Numbered from the stretch's first letter, positions 35,840 through 46,674 are shown. The stretch is DNA of 64,000 nucleotides from Favolaschia claudopus (GCA_037176885.1 JAWWNJ010000185.1:310001-374000); one strand, 5' to 3'. Notes: generated by a model from the letters alone, not told the origin. Program-made: numbers and translations.

Positions 35840-36482
35840 ATGAGTCGAGTCAGCAATCTACTGTTGTGGCTCATCCCAATTGCTCTGGTCAACTTTCTAA
35901 ACATTTTAACCACCTTCAATCGATCTGGTGTTGAACCGACGAACTCGAAGTCGGAAGCGGTTTATTGTGATTATACCTATCGTTGTACACTATGTATGAT
36001 ACGTACTCACAAAGCAAGCAGCATATGTAGCCGACGACTTTCCCGAATTCTGGGACCTGGAAGGTCAAGATATTGGCTTCATTGCGATCCCTGTCCAGGA
36101 AACGCGACATTATCCTGTGACCGGGGACGAAGCTACGATGGAATGGGCCTCGTATACGCCTCCGGGGGCAGGCTATCTCAGATTAGGACCTGAGGGCCGG
36201 GATTTTGCGCTTGCAATGACTCACGAAGATCATTGTCTTCGCATTATCCGAGCGGTTCTAGCGAATCCCTCGTTGTCCCAGGCAGCGGCAATGCCATATT
36301 GTTTTAACTATATTCGCCAGATGATACTGTGTTCACCGAACTTGACGTTGGAGTCTCCTCGCGTGTTGAGCCCTACTTACAACATTACCACTGCTCGTCA
36401 TGGAGCCGTCCACGTGTGTAAAGATTGGAGGAAGGTTTATGAAGCGCTGACAGAAAATTGGGAGGTACATAGAGAAAACTAA
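35840..36482 (+). CDS. UstYa-like (DUF3328) protein 1
   Basis: A hydrophobic N-terminal anchor (NLLLWLIPIALVNFLNILTT) is followed, after an intron at 35967-36021 (GTGATT...GCAG), by YVADDFPEFWDLEG, GAGYLRLGPEGRDFALAM, HEDHCLRIIRAVL, CFNYIRQMILCSPNLTLES and VHVCKDWRKVYEALTENW. This is the order of the DUF3328/UstYa family, membrane-anchored oxidases that cyclise or oxidise ribosomal peptides in Ascomycota. The first HxxHC motif (HEDHC) is intact, but the second reads AMPYC, lacking both histidines. The stop TAA overlaps the stop codon of the minus-strand neighbour. Confidence 0.88.
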
Positions 36483-37551
36483 TATACTGTCGGGTCCGAC
36501 CAATGAAAACGATCGAGAGTCGCGTTTGAGCCGTCTATGAATTCACCTTTTCGACTGTCGTTGAGTGACATAAAAACATAAAAGGCTGCGGTTGTAGTCA
36601 GATCGCGCCCGACCTTCTCAAGACTGTGGCTCACCGATTCGAGAGTCATTGGGGTCTTGCTGGAACTGAAGATGACACCCATCCCCAACACACAAAAACT
36701 CGAATGTGTGTAGCGAATTTGAAGCACAGAAAAACACTTCCGATTCCAGTTTCGTTCCTGGTTTGAGGCTCCAGTAGCCGACCACATGTTTCCGCTTTGG
36801 CTTGGTTTTCCAGGAGAGCGTGCTGGCGTCAAGTGGCTGGGTGATCTCGGGGCCCGAAACTCTCCAAATCTCGACCATGACACTGTCAAGGTTGTCCTGC
36901 GATGGAGTGATTGTGAAATTCATGAATTGGATGAGGTCAGTGGTTTCAGGGATGACAGCGTTGAGGGTGCAGAGCTCCATTCCCCAATCGATCGCTCGAA
37001 ACTGAGCAATTGTGGAGATCTACAGTCGTCGCATTAGTCGGGAGCTTTTGCCACAAAGAATGAGTTTACACCAGAGGCCACCTTGAACGTGCGATCTGCT
37101 GGATAAAGCTCGAATTCCAACGATGAGTGTCGAGGGCTATTGCACCTGGCTGCGCTGAGTCGACCTGGGCAAGGAGGATGGGGAAGTTCACGATAGGCGG
37201 GAAAGGGGATGAATCGTGGTGAATTGCAGAGTCAAGGCCGATGTAAGGACTGACGAATTCCAGGTTAGGGAGTCGCTCGTTCGTGAACGAGCCAGTGGTG
37301 ATGAACAGACTAGCTACGAAAACAATGTTCACGCCGCTGCATACGAGCGAAGCAAACGCTGCCCATAGAATAGCATGTAGGGCCCAACGCTCAAGCCCAC
37401 GCGGGTGTCCTGGTAAAATGATTTTTTTTTCATTTGTCGTTACTTGAGAATTTCAAATTTGAAACCCACCGTGTTTCGATTTCACGAGCTCTATCTCTTC
37501 TTCATCCGTATTGAGTAGTGTATACTGCTCTCGATTTTCCGACATAGTCAT
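36479..37551 (-). CDS. Agaricomycete type II membrane protein of unknown function
   Basis: MTMSENREQYTLLNTDEEE is followed, after an intron, by one membrane segment (LHAILWAAFASLVCSGVNIV), then FVSPYIGLD, FPPIVNFPILLAQVDS, and after a second intron ISTIAQFRAIDWGMELCTLN, ending (third intron GTGAGC...CCGCAG) with AFYVFMSLND and a stop at 36479-36481. These conserved blocks belong to a widespread Agaricomycete family, sometimes described as related to But2 C-terminal domains, with no known function. The bulk is extracytosolic with a few cysteines. Its last codon overlaps the stop of the UstYa-like gene on the other strand. Confidence 0.78.
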
Positions 37552-38244
37552 GCAGAGTGTTGGTGGTTCGCCAATAAGCTGCCAGTGTTAAGTCGAGTCG
37601 ATATCTCAAGTTAGATGCTGTCACTCATGAGAAACGAGAATTCATCGCCAATCCGAATCTACTGTGAAACATCGATCCCAGAGAGGACAGCACCGTCAGG
37701 CCGCCGCCGTAGAATCACCGGTGGTTGTATTTTTGTAGTTCCTCGGATGCTGTTACACATGCGCTTGAGCACCCAATGCCCCTGACACATGATATGAGAT
37801 TTGAGTACATACGAGATATAGATAGGATACTAGTAATCTCCAAACAACTTCGATCCATCCATCTCAAGAGATTTGGGGCCTGGCTTGTTAATCTGCCAGC
37901 CGTTGTTCATGGGAAGGCGACGAGGGAAGGACCAGCGGATGACATCGAGGAATCGGGGCGAGTAATTATACCGAATCAGAATCTGTTGAAGGCTGCGCGT
38001 CTCGACGTCGTGTGCTCAACTCAGGAAAGAGAACCTTCATGGTGGAGTCGAAGACGGAGCCTGTCACGGTGCCAGCCGGGAACGGATCATTGTCGTCACA
38101 TCACGATGGCTGTGCATCGCCCTTTCTCTCACACTACACGACGACTCGGTGAAGTTAAGAAGTAAGTAAAAGCACGACTTGGGGTAAAACGGAATCAACC
38201 CTTCGCACAGTCGGAGACTTGCTGACTGATTTGACTTTCTCGCT
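37552..38244. other. Intergenic, no gene seen
   Basis: 693 bp between divergent starts. A 146-codon plus frame (37725-38165) reads as basic, unstructured text without family features and is not called. It probably holds promoters for both neighbours. Confidence 0.45.
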
Positions 38245-40069
38245 ATGTCCAGCATCCTTGAATCCGCTCCTGCTCCTCCCCTGGTAGAATATGTGTGCAC
38301 ACTCGTCGGAAGTATCTTGTGGGGAATTACTTGCATGCAAACGTATGGATCTTCTCTGCTGGGTGATTTTGCTTGTGAATCGATGTTCTCTAGCTTCTTG
38401 TACATTGTGCAGTGCGCCCGCTCAGCACCTATCTTGCTTTGGTATTTTGAAACCCAACATTAGCCATCAAACTAAGGACGCGTTATGGATCAAGCTCTTG
38501 GTTGCGTGGCTTTGGTGGGGTCCTGCATCGTAGCAGGCTACATTCGGCGCTGATCTCTGTCTTAGGTTTATGGACACCGCTCATACAGTTGTGGTTGCGC
38601 GAGGATGTAAGAGACTTTGTTCCATTCATGGAGTCATCAAATCGAACGCATTGACACTTCTCTTGCAGTCTGGGTTCTCGTATACAAGGTTCACGACCCA
38701 TTCATCCTCTCTCAGTGAGTTGTTTCAATATTACGGGATGACTTTTGCGCATGATATCGCTACAGAGAGTATTTGGTACGTCGGATGTAGTCTCTGGATC
38801 TTCTTGGCGCAAACTGCTGACGCCTCCTTTGTACCAGTATGCCGGGGTGTTTACCGTGCGTCTCCATCTCGAAAAGATGCCGGCTGAAACGATAAATTCA
38901 CGGACATAGGGGCTTGTTGCTTTTCCAACGCAACTGTTCTTTACCTATCGAGTTTGGAGACGTATGGTTCTCATTTTCTCTCGATGAACTGAGCTTTATT
39001 GTCGCGGGAGCAGTCAGCAACAAATTGACTCCAATTGCCATTGTCCTGGTATGTATACGCCTCAGCCGGAGCAGCGAACTTTCAGGTTTCTAACGACTTC
39101 TATGATAGGTTTTAGCGGCTGCGTACCAGTTGGGTGAGACTACGAATCGTCTCATGTTGATCATTCGTCTTACACCTCACAGGCGCAACCATAGGTGATC
39201 AAACCGATTTTCCGAGATACAGTATATCGATAATCGTTTCTGCATAGCTTTCACTGCAATCTGTCTCGAGCATGGACCGACGGCTGAGATTATCTTTCAA
39301 ATAGAGGTAAGCTCCATATCTCATGAGATGAGCTGCGACTGAAGGCATTACTTGAAGAAGCTTCCAATGAGTATGTGGGGAGTCGGAGCTGCCGAAGACG
39401 TCCTTATTTCGGCTGCTCTTATGTGGATGTTATGGAGGTCTCGCGAAGATCGCGTCTTTTTTCGGAGGTACGGCTTTATCTTTGAAAATTTGCCCTCTCT
39501 CACCGCGAATCCAGCACCGATCAAATGCTGTCGCGTCTTTCGGTTCTAGTGGTCAATACAGGCCTTTGGACAGCCCTTGTTGCCTTGTTTGTTATCATCA
39601 CGGTGATCATGTGTCTGCCCACTTGCTAGAATTTGGCGCACTCACCTCACCTGTTCCCCCAGATGGTAGTCTGGCCGACCGTACAAATATATGTCTCCCT
39701 ATACTTTGTACTATGCCCGCTCTGTCAGTACTTTGTAGTTCGCGGTTTTCTGTTGTTGCTTATCATCATTTCGACTCTAGATTGCAATACCCTGCTGGCC
39801 AACTTGAATGCTAGAGAATACGTTCGTGGTGACGACTTTTACGCTCCACAAAGTACGCCTTGGCCAAACAGCTCCAACAACATAAGCACCTATCCACCGA
39901 GTCGTCATGTGTTCAAAGCAAACTTAGCCACCACGGTCAGCTTTGTCTTTACCCCTTTCTACCTGGCTGAACATCACATTTCTAGAGTGATGGTCGGACG
40001 GTGTCTCGTCCCGCATTTGCCGAGAACCCAGATATCTCGGATAAATTCAAGACGCAAATTCAAGAGTAA
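38245..40069 (+). CDS. DUF6534 multi-pass membrane protein
   Basis: Exons show the features of this Agaricomycete family of about 7 helices: LVEYVCTLVGSILWGITCMQ, MDTAHTVVVARG-VWVLVYKVHDPF, a segment FSLDELSFIVAGAVS, PIAIVLVLAAYQLGATI, SMWGVGAAEDVLISAALMWM followed by LWRSRED, VVNTGLWTALVALFVIITV and the closing NTLLANLNAREYVRG. The family ends its membrane part with a helix carrying the (N/T)(S/T)LLA(N/T)LNAR motif, present here. The last intron (GTCAGC...TTCTAG) switches to a frame ending KFKTQIQE with stop 40067-40069. Function is unknown; the family is common near other genes in Agaricomycetes, so its place in this group may be incidental. Confidence 0.82.
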
Positions 40070-40424
40070 ATAATCGACGAACTCGGAGCCAGGTGGTAGC
40101 GAAGTGTGTTTTGGTCCTGTTTACGGCTCCATTGTGCTCTTATGAATAGCGGATGACCATAACTACTGATCTGCACGCTTTTCTTTATGTTTCTTGTTCA
40201 TCCTCAGTCTTTATATATATTCTTTGGCTGTCGGACAATTCCTTGTGTGACAATGAAACGAGACTACTTTGAAGTTATAATAATGCCATCCCGATGGCGA
40301 TGTGCGTTGCGAGAGACATTGAACTCTGCGTTCAGGAAGATGTTGATAAAGTGTCGCCGAATTGAGCAAGGTATAATAACAAAACATTTCAAACCGCTAG
40401 CCTATAGAGTGTATTATTCAAATG
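40070..40424. other. Convergent intergenic, nothing seen
   Basis: 355 bp between two 3' ends; AT-rich with no coding frame of note. Confidence 0.4.
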
Positions 40425-41166
40425 CTATGGAGAGTGCGATTCCGACCACTCTGTATAATCTACTTCATTCTTGCTGAATGCTTTATATACCACCCGCCAA
40501 TCGCTACAGGTAAGCTTCCCCCAAGGATTGACTGCGTGGACTCCAAAAGGGTCGACAACCGGCTCCAGCCTCAAATTCGCGCGGCACATTATCATCTGCC
40601 TAAGATAATTCAAGCAATGACGACTCTGCGCCGCCAAGCGGGCATGTTTTGGAAGTGTGTTGTGGGCATCCAAGACGTAGGCTTGTCGAAGTATATCAAG
40701 GCAGCGGAGCTGGTGGAAGACAGACGGCAGGAAGGGCTCCCTGTTTCGCCCTACGTAGACAATCCCGCCATTGGGGGGGACCAAGGCCGCCCATTCCACC
40801 TGCGCTGCAGAAGAATTGAGCTGATAGTGGACTGTATTTTCCACATTCAAGTAAATGTTGGGGATGAATCCGACATCCCATACAGGAGATGTACCGGGAA
40901 TTGTGGGTTCTGGAAAAGATTGAGGGATTTTTAGGACTTAGAACAACTCGCGCACTGAGCTGGTAGTTGGTGGAGCTGCTATATGTTGCCAAAGAGGAAA
41001 TAGCATATGCAGATGCTACGATGATTGCCATGGCAAAATATAGAGCCCAGTATCGGGTGTCTTTGAAGCACTTGGAGGCTTTGGTACCTGAAGAGGTCCA
41101 AGCGGAGGTCAGTGCAGAGTAAGAACGATTGTCTGGAGATGTACGCTTATCCTCTTCTGCCTTCAT
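40425..41166 (-). CDS. UstYa-like (DUF3328) protein 2
   Basis: A cytosolic Ser/Thr-rich N-terminus and a membrane helix (YWALYFAMAIIVASAYAISS) precede an intron at 40910-40955 (GTGCGC...TTCCAG) that joins NYQL to KPTIPGTSPVWDVGF. Then come VEWAALVPPNGGIVYVG, FHQLRCLDILRQAYV, HCLNYLRQMIMCRANLRLEP and KLTCSDWRVVYKAF, the DUF3328/UstYa order. Both motifs are degenerate: the first is HQLRC (second His replaced by Arg) and the second is QSRHC (first His missing). About 231 residues. The start is the first Met of the anchored exon. A TTTCAACCGTGGGAAT motif lies about 390 bp upstream at 41552-41567. Confidence 0.87.
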
Positions 41167-41786
41167 TATACCAAGCCCAAAGTTATCTCAAGGAATTGAA
41201 GTTGATAAAGGACTGAGGATACTTCAAATGAAGTCAAGAGAAAACAGTTCCAGTCAAGGCGACGTGTTTGTTTGCAATACCGCTTCTGTGAATGAGAACT
41301 GCCACCGATCAGAATGTGATCATAGAAGACTCCAAGAATGGGGTGGACAGACGAGGCGATAAGTCGGGGAGCTGTTCAAGTTTCCGAGTGATTACACACA
41401 ATGCACGGTCAGATGATTATCAAGAATGGGGGGCAGCCAATTTTGTCGCAGACAGTTGAAGACCTTCTTGCGAGGAACTCGGGGAGTTATAATTGGTAGA
41501 GACCTGGATGATCGAAGACAGAGCCATATCAGGCAGGTCATATCTCCACCATTTCAACCGTGGGAATTATTTGAAGCCACTATCCAAACAGATACCAAAA
41601 GATTGCCATGGAATTCACACATTAAAGAGATACATGTGATCCGTTACACAACTTCAACTCAATAGATACTCTCTATCAAACTGAATGTAGCTTCCAACTA
41701 TATTGGAAGATCTTAACAAGTTGCTACTATACTCCGAGTCGAGATTGAGCCTGAAATTGAGAAAGGTTTGCATCGCTCACGCTTGA
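41167..41786. other. Intergenic with one cluster motif
   Basis: 620 bp upstream of UstYa-like gene 2 and downstream of the peptide gene; no further gene is supported. Confidence 0.4.
41552..41567 (+). promoter_or_regulatory. TTTCAACCGTGGGAAT motif
   Basis: A 16-bp match shared with 50258-50273 and 50445-50460, and with one base change (G to A) at 42353-42368. It contains the CSL-type core CGTGGGAA. Confidence 0.45.
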
Positions 41787-42013
41787 TTAGAAGTCTACAT
41801 TGCAACCACGCTCCTCGTCGGAACCTTCGGGCACGTCCAAGTTTGTTTTATCAGCACATGCTTCTGATATGCAGAGATGAGCAACTAGTCATACTTCAAG
41901 GAGAAATGCAACATACTGGCCAACACTGCTAGGGCCCTGTTTTCAGAAGGGAGGACTCTGGCATTTACAAGTGTGTTCATGAGAAGAAGGGAGAGTACAA
42001 AGACAAATTTCAT
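41787..42013 (-). CDS. Small secreted peptide, 57 aa (paralogue A), candidate precursor peptide
   Basis: Exon 1 (42013-41917) encodes a signal peptide, MKFVFVLSLLLMNTLVNA, then RVLPSENRALAVLA. A 53-nt intron (41864-41916, GTATGT...TATCAG) leads to exon 2 (41863-41787) encoding ACADKTNLDVPEGSDEERGC and then NVDF and stop TAA. The mature part after the signal peptide is about 37 residues with two cysteines 17 residues apart and an acidic centre. It is a clear paralogue of the gene at 42550-42782: same intron phase, same 77-nt second exon, same C-x17-C-N spacing and DF ending. TATAAAAC lies about 60 bp upstream. No family is recognised; position amid UstYa-like genes suggests a ribosomal peptide precursor, but an effector-like secreted peptide is equally possible. 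Confidence 0.7.
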
Positions 42014-42549
42014 GGTGCGGGGGAGCAGAGTGCTTGGACGAAGAAAGGAAGGAAGATCAAGTTTTATACAAGTCATCGAAACTGGAACTCTGATCCCACA
42101 ATTTTCATGCCAAAATCCGATCAGTTCCGTTGCAAAGTTAGCAATGGGCCTAGCAGTTGTGACAAAAAATTAAGCTGGAAACCATCATTGCACGAATCAT
42201 CCATGATGAAAGAACTATGGGCCCAGCTCTTGGCATGTTTCAGGGCGGGGATGAGATCGAAGCAAAGTTGGAGGTAGCTGACGGTATCGTTCCGTGGGCC
42301 GGCGGATACCAGAATCTTCCCCAAAATCGGAAAGATCCGAACCCGGCTCTGATTTCAACCGTGAGAATAAACTATTTTCCACCTCCTATCCAACTCGTGG
42401 GTGCAAACTTGAGTTCACACAGATTCATAGAGATTCTTAACATAGGTACAAACAATCCAACATTCCTTCCGACAGACAGCAACACTGTCGGGGCCTTGAC
42501 TGCAGGAACTTGAAGCATCACCAGTCCTCCGAAGCTCCACACCAATTGA
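42014..42549. other. Intergenic with one cluster motif
   Basis: 536 bp between the two peptide genes; promoter of paralogue A. No other gene is supported. Confidence 0.4.
42353..42368 (+). promoter_or_regulatory. TTTCAACCGTGAGAAT motif
   Basis: The A-variant of the repeated motif, 340 bp upstream of the start of peptide paralogue A (42013, minus strand). Confidence 0.42.
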
Positions 42550-42782
42550 CTAAAAGTCTCTGTTGTTGCAACGGAGCGTGTCGGCTACACTGTCAGGAAC
42601 ATCTAGATTTAGTCCTGTGTCACACACTACATCTTGGAAGAACCTCAGGGACAGTCTTCGAGACATGACAACATGCACATACCAGGCTCTGCGAGGGCCC
42701 GGGCCCTATTTCCCGAGGACAGGGCTCCAGCACCAACAAAGAGACTGGCAAGCAAAATGGAGAGTGAGATGAAGAACTTCAT
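42550..42782 (-). CDS. Small secreted peptide, 58 aa (paralogue B), candidate precursor peptide
   Basis: Exon 1 (42782-42683) encodes MKFFISLSILLASLFVGAGA, a strong signal peptide, then LSSGNRARALAEP. A 56-nt intron (42627-42682, GTATGT...GATGTAG) is followed by a 77-nt exon encoding VCDTGLNLDVPDSVADTLRC then NNRDF and stop TAG. Shared with paralogue A: MKF start, NRA before the intron, phase-1 intron, NLDVP(D/E), two cysteines 17 residues apart, and a DF terminus. An alternative in-frame acceptor 24 nt downstream (AAATCTAG) would skip the first cysteine; conservation argues against it. A TATA-like GCATAAAAAG lies about 50 bp upstream. Without splicing the frame ends early as a 45-residue product, so automated annotation would miss it. 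Confidence 0.7.
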
Positions 42783-43341
42783 TGCATATGAGAACAATGG
42801 TTGCTGAGGAGGACACCCGGAGTAGCTCTTTTTATGCAGTTCATATATTCGATAGCGCTCTGATTGGCACCAATTACAGTAGAAATATAAAGTTGGGAAA
42901 CATAGAAAGTTCAAAGATGTACACTGTATCTCACGGAGACGCCCCTGAGACAGATTCATGTAGAATGCTCAACGAGCACACAGCGCACATTTTACTTAGA
43001 TCGAAGGAGAGAAAGTTGACCTCAGTATCCGTCAATCTGTTTCACTGAGCTGTGGTTCTTCCGCTCAAACTTTAACAGCATTGACTTGGTACGAGCCGAC
43101 CAGTCACCGCAACACCAAAAGAAACGTGGGAGATCCAACCCATATCTAGTACTGAATGGATATGCAAATGCCCCTCAAGCATCGGACTTCCACTGGAATG
43201 CAATGGACTGCAGTTCGGTTTCAAAGTGTCATCAGAGTATCCAAAGGTTGGTGGCAGCATCAGATGAAGGGAGATCTATTGTAATTTCAACAATGTATGT
43301 ACAAGAAGAGGGTCGCGAGCCTGACCGGGGAAGCCCTTGCA
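42783..43341. promoter_or_regulatory. Divergent region between peptide gene B and UstYa-like gene 3
   Basis: 559 bp between start codons of the peptide gene (minus) and the UstYa-like gene (plus), so the two may be co-regulated. No AACCGTGRGAAT copy was seen here. Confidence 0.4.
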
Positions 43342-44002
43342 ATGTTCACCACTCGCCACGGAGCACTTTTTGCCATTATATTTGTTACTAGCTCCTTCAA
43401 CCTCTGGCTCCTGACCTATGCACCCAATTTTACCCCCGATATGGAGCGTGCCCCCAAAAAATCAGGTGGAAGGGGAAAATGTAGTAAATCAGTACATTCA
43501 AACATAGTGTCTAACTTTGAGGTCTCTTCCAGCGTGGATTGCAGACGATTTCCCCGAATTTTGGCAGCTTCCAGCCAACGAAATAGCTATGGTGGTCGAG
43601 GAATCTTTCCGATACTCCATCACTGGTATTGACGCGAAGGAAGACTGGGCATCTAACTCACCGGCCGGCTTTGGATACCTTCGCCTAGGGCCCGAAAAGC
43701 GCCATTATGCTCTGGATCTCGCCCACCAGCTTCACTGTCTATGTAATATCCGTGGTGGACTGGCTGGAGATCACTCGCCGAAAATGCAGTGGCATATCCA
43801 ACACTGTTTAAACTTTCTGCGGATGATGTTCCTGTGTATGCCGAATCTTACGCTGGAGCCTGCAAATGTCTTAGAGAGGAATTTCGAGGTGCATAGAACG
43901 GGGGCGACTCATGTATGCAGGGATTGGCGTCATTATTTTGAGAAGATGGAGGAGAATTGGTATAACTTTCTAGGAAACAGATCTTCTGTATTCGACGAAT
44001 GA
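43342..44002 (+). CDS. UstYa-like (DUF3328) protein 3
   Basis: N-terminal membrane anchor ALFAIIFVTSSFNLWLLTYA; intron 43466-43532 (GTGGAA...TTCCAG); then AWIADDFPEFWQL, GFGYLRLGPEKRHYALDLA, HQLHCLCNIRGGL, HIQHCLNFLRMMFLC, MPNLTLEPANV and ATHVCRDWRHYFEKMEENW. Both HxxHC motifs (HQLHC and HIQHC), the presumed metal/active-site histidines of UstYa family oxidases, are intact, unlike in the two paralogues nearby. It shares DDFPEFW and YLRLGPE with UstYa-like protein 1, so those two are the closest relatives. About 197 residues. It ends 29 bp before the end of the MFS gene on the other strand. Confidence 0.9.
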
Positions 44003-44031
44003 CATAGTACTGTATCGATGTCTATAGAATA

Positions 44032-46173
44032 TCAACTTGTTTTATTCGTCACCACGGGAGAAGTCCATCCCTCACTTTCATCGACTTTCTCATTGGCAAC
44101 AGTCCGAACACTCCCTTGTGTTTCACCGTCGTCGGTGACTGTTGAATGCATAGGGATCTCCTGCATGCCCAGGGATGCAAGAAGCCCCAAACCAGCTAGT
44201 GCGGCGAGAACTATCCAAATTATAGATATACTATCAGCAAATGCAACCCGAATCTCTGTCCGAGTTGGTTCAGACACCATGTTGATGTCTGGAATGGAGG
44301 AATACGCAAATTCGGAAGTACCCGGAAAGAGTTGAAAGAATTGTGAGGGCAAACGTTTGAGGAGCTGATTCTGCAGAATGGCGCCGCCAACGGATGTGCC
44401 CCAGACCTGCATCGCTCAGGACAGGGTGGATGAATTAAGAAAAATAGACACACCCCAGAGAATAGACGAAGGAATAGCAAAAACGCTAGACCAAAGGGGG
44501 CTTTTGACGGAGGGACTGGGGCTAGAACTGGAAATAGTGTGATGGAGGTGATAATTCCACAACCGATGCTAAATAGGATGGAGTAGCCGACAGAAAGTGA
44601 TATCGAAGACTCGGCCTTGACGGTCGACAATAGCGCTAATGAGACCGTCACGATTACCCAGCCCAACCAAAATTGCGGTCGGTATCGGTTGAACTTGCTG
44701 ACAGACCAAGCACCGAAAGCTACGGAAGGTCCAAGCGCAAGGCTCAGACCAAGGGTATCTATTCCTGACTGTCTCGCAGAAGCAGATTTGCACGCTTGAT
44801 AATAGGTTGGAAGATAATCTGGTCGTAAATCAAGATGATACCCTAGGCGCAAAACAAAATGGTAGCACGGACAGATGACTGCAAGCGATATGAAGTGAAT
44901 CAAGAAAGCTTGTATATATCTGGAGATCGCTAGGTGGGTCGTATTCCAAGTTTCAAAGCATATCCACCACTCACCCCGAACATGTCGTACGATTCATGAA
45001 GAGTGAGAAGGGGGTCTGTGGCGGCCAATTTAAGCCTGTACCGCCGGTCAAATATACTTATTCACCCACAATTGGATTAGCCGCGAGTCTTTGTTCATAT
45101 ACGATGAAAATTCCGAGACCGAAAAGCCCGACCAACAGAGGAGCCAAGACATGAGCGGAACCCCATTGATACTGTGCACCACTCCACGTCAGAGCGATAA
45201 CGATACATGTTGACGACGATATGATCAACAACATCCCACTACACCCAGACTCTATTACCCAAGCGTCGCACAAACAATGAAAAGATCACTTACGGCCAAT
45301 CTAAAATACGAACTCTTTCCTTCAGTGGACCAACAGGGAGCTCGAACGTGACAAGCATGTAGACGAGCGCAAAAGCTAGGCCGCAGATGGGAAGGTTGAG
45401 ATAGAAAAGCCATCTCCATTGTCCAGCGTTCGTCAATGCACCGCCTACAACTGGACCGATGGCCGCGAAGACAGCCCAAATGCTGAAGAGCCAGTGAGAA
45501 AAGGAACGTCGCTCTCTTCGCTGGGTTGACATACAAGTTAAGGATACCGGTGATCCAGCCGCGATCCTTCAACGGAACTAGATCAGAGACGATAATATTT
45601 GTGAAAGACACGACACCACCGCCGCCCATTCCTTGAAGTCCTGCAGGGAATAATTTTCTGTGTACAACCAAAAAAAAACAGTGCGGCGCCTCACCTCTTC
45701 CAGCTATGAGCCAAGGAATATTCTGAGCAGTGGCACAGAGTACGCTTCCCAATGCGAAAACCGCAATCGCAGCTAATGAGCAATATTTGCGGCCGAAAAC
45801 CTGCCATATTTATGGTAAAGATAAACCAGCCAAACCAATTTTTACACGCACCGTAGCGAGGTTTCCGGACAAGGGGACAATTGCAGTGCTTCCCAGCGAA
45901 TACGCCGCCGAAATCCAGATGAAATTCGCCCCATGAAGTTGGCTGACGACACTAGGCAGGACCGTCGATACAGACGTCTAAGGATAATGGTAATCTAACC
46001 CAGAGCAAACTGTAATCAGACCCAACACTTACGAGTTCGAGGGGAGAAAGCCCAAGCGCAAGACCGAGCGCCAGAAAGATTGTCCAGAATCGGACGGCAT
46101 TTGGACGCTCAGCCTTGATCTCTGCTGGTTGTGCCACAGCTTCCGTGAGGGATGAGGGTGCGGATTGAGTCAT
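44032..46173 (-). CDS. MFS transporter, DHA2 (14-helix) drug/metabolite exporter
   Basis: A proton-driven plasma-membrane exporter of the type found in fungal metabolite clusters. Spliced landmarks: FWTIFLALGLALGLSPLE-TSVSTVLPSVV, WISAAYSLGSTAIVPLSGNL, FGRKYCSLAAIAVFALGS, GRG-LQGMGGGGVVSFTNIIVSDLVP, the antiporter motif C region FAAIGPVVGGALTNAGQWRW followed by LFYLNLPICG, PFSLFMNRTTCSG, DYLPTYYQA, GPSVAFGAW, a GTSVGGAILQNQL motif and WIVLAALAGLGLLASLGM. These fit the DHA2/TetA-like 14-TM family. About eight short introns, one with a weak GTGGGTGA donor near 45068. The frame is open for 99 codons upstream of the chosen start (to 46470), but that part is polar and unlike DHA2 N-termini. Likely exports the product of the neighbouring genes; substrate unknown. 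Confidence 0.9.
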
Positions 46174-46674
46174 TTTTTTTCCGTGCTGCCTGAGGCAAAG
46201 TAAGTTTAACCTCACAGAGGTGAAGACCAAGGGTGTATCGGTCGCGGTCGAAGTGCTGTCGGAACTTTCGGCATGTCCTCCAAGTGACAAATGAACATTG
46301 TTCGCCGGCCGGCAATCAGGTGGGTCCAAAGCGAAAATCTTGACATTTTCTTGCGGAATAGTACAGTATTCGAAAAATAAGAACTCGCCCCTGCTGAACT
46401 CTGACCAACCTGACGCCCAGAATCGAAAATCGCCATATGCTTTCCCGCTCAAGCGGACTTCGGTACTCACTGGTCATAGATAAAGAAACTCCGGGACATG
46501 CGGTGTTCTGAAATGTAGTGTACGTCGCAAGAACTTGAAGTTTCCCAGCATCGCGACAATGTGGGAGCGGAATTTTGCATCTAACTTTGTCGCGAACTGG
46601 TTCACAAGCCCCTCACACCAGTCAACTACCTTGTGGGGAACTTGAAGCAGGCGAAGCAAGTCCGCCGGCCATTA

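Noticed and set aside
37725..38165. 146-codon plus frame in the UstYa-like group
   Set aside because: Basic unstructured text with no homology signal; DNA sits between two divergent promoters.
45952..46470. 99-residue N-terminal extension of the MFS transporter
   Set aside because: Open in frame but polar and unlike DHA2 N-termini; the Met at 46173 gives a normal short cytosolic tail.
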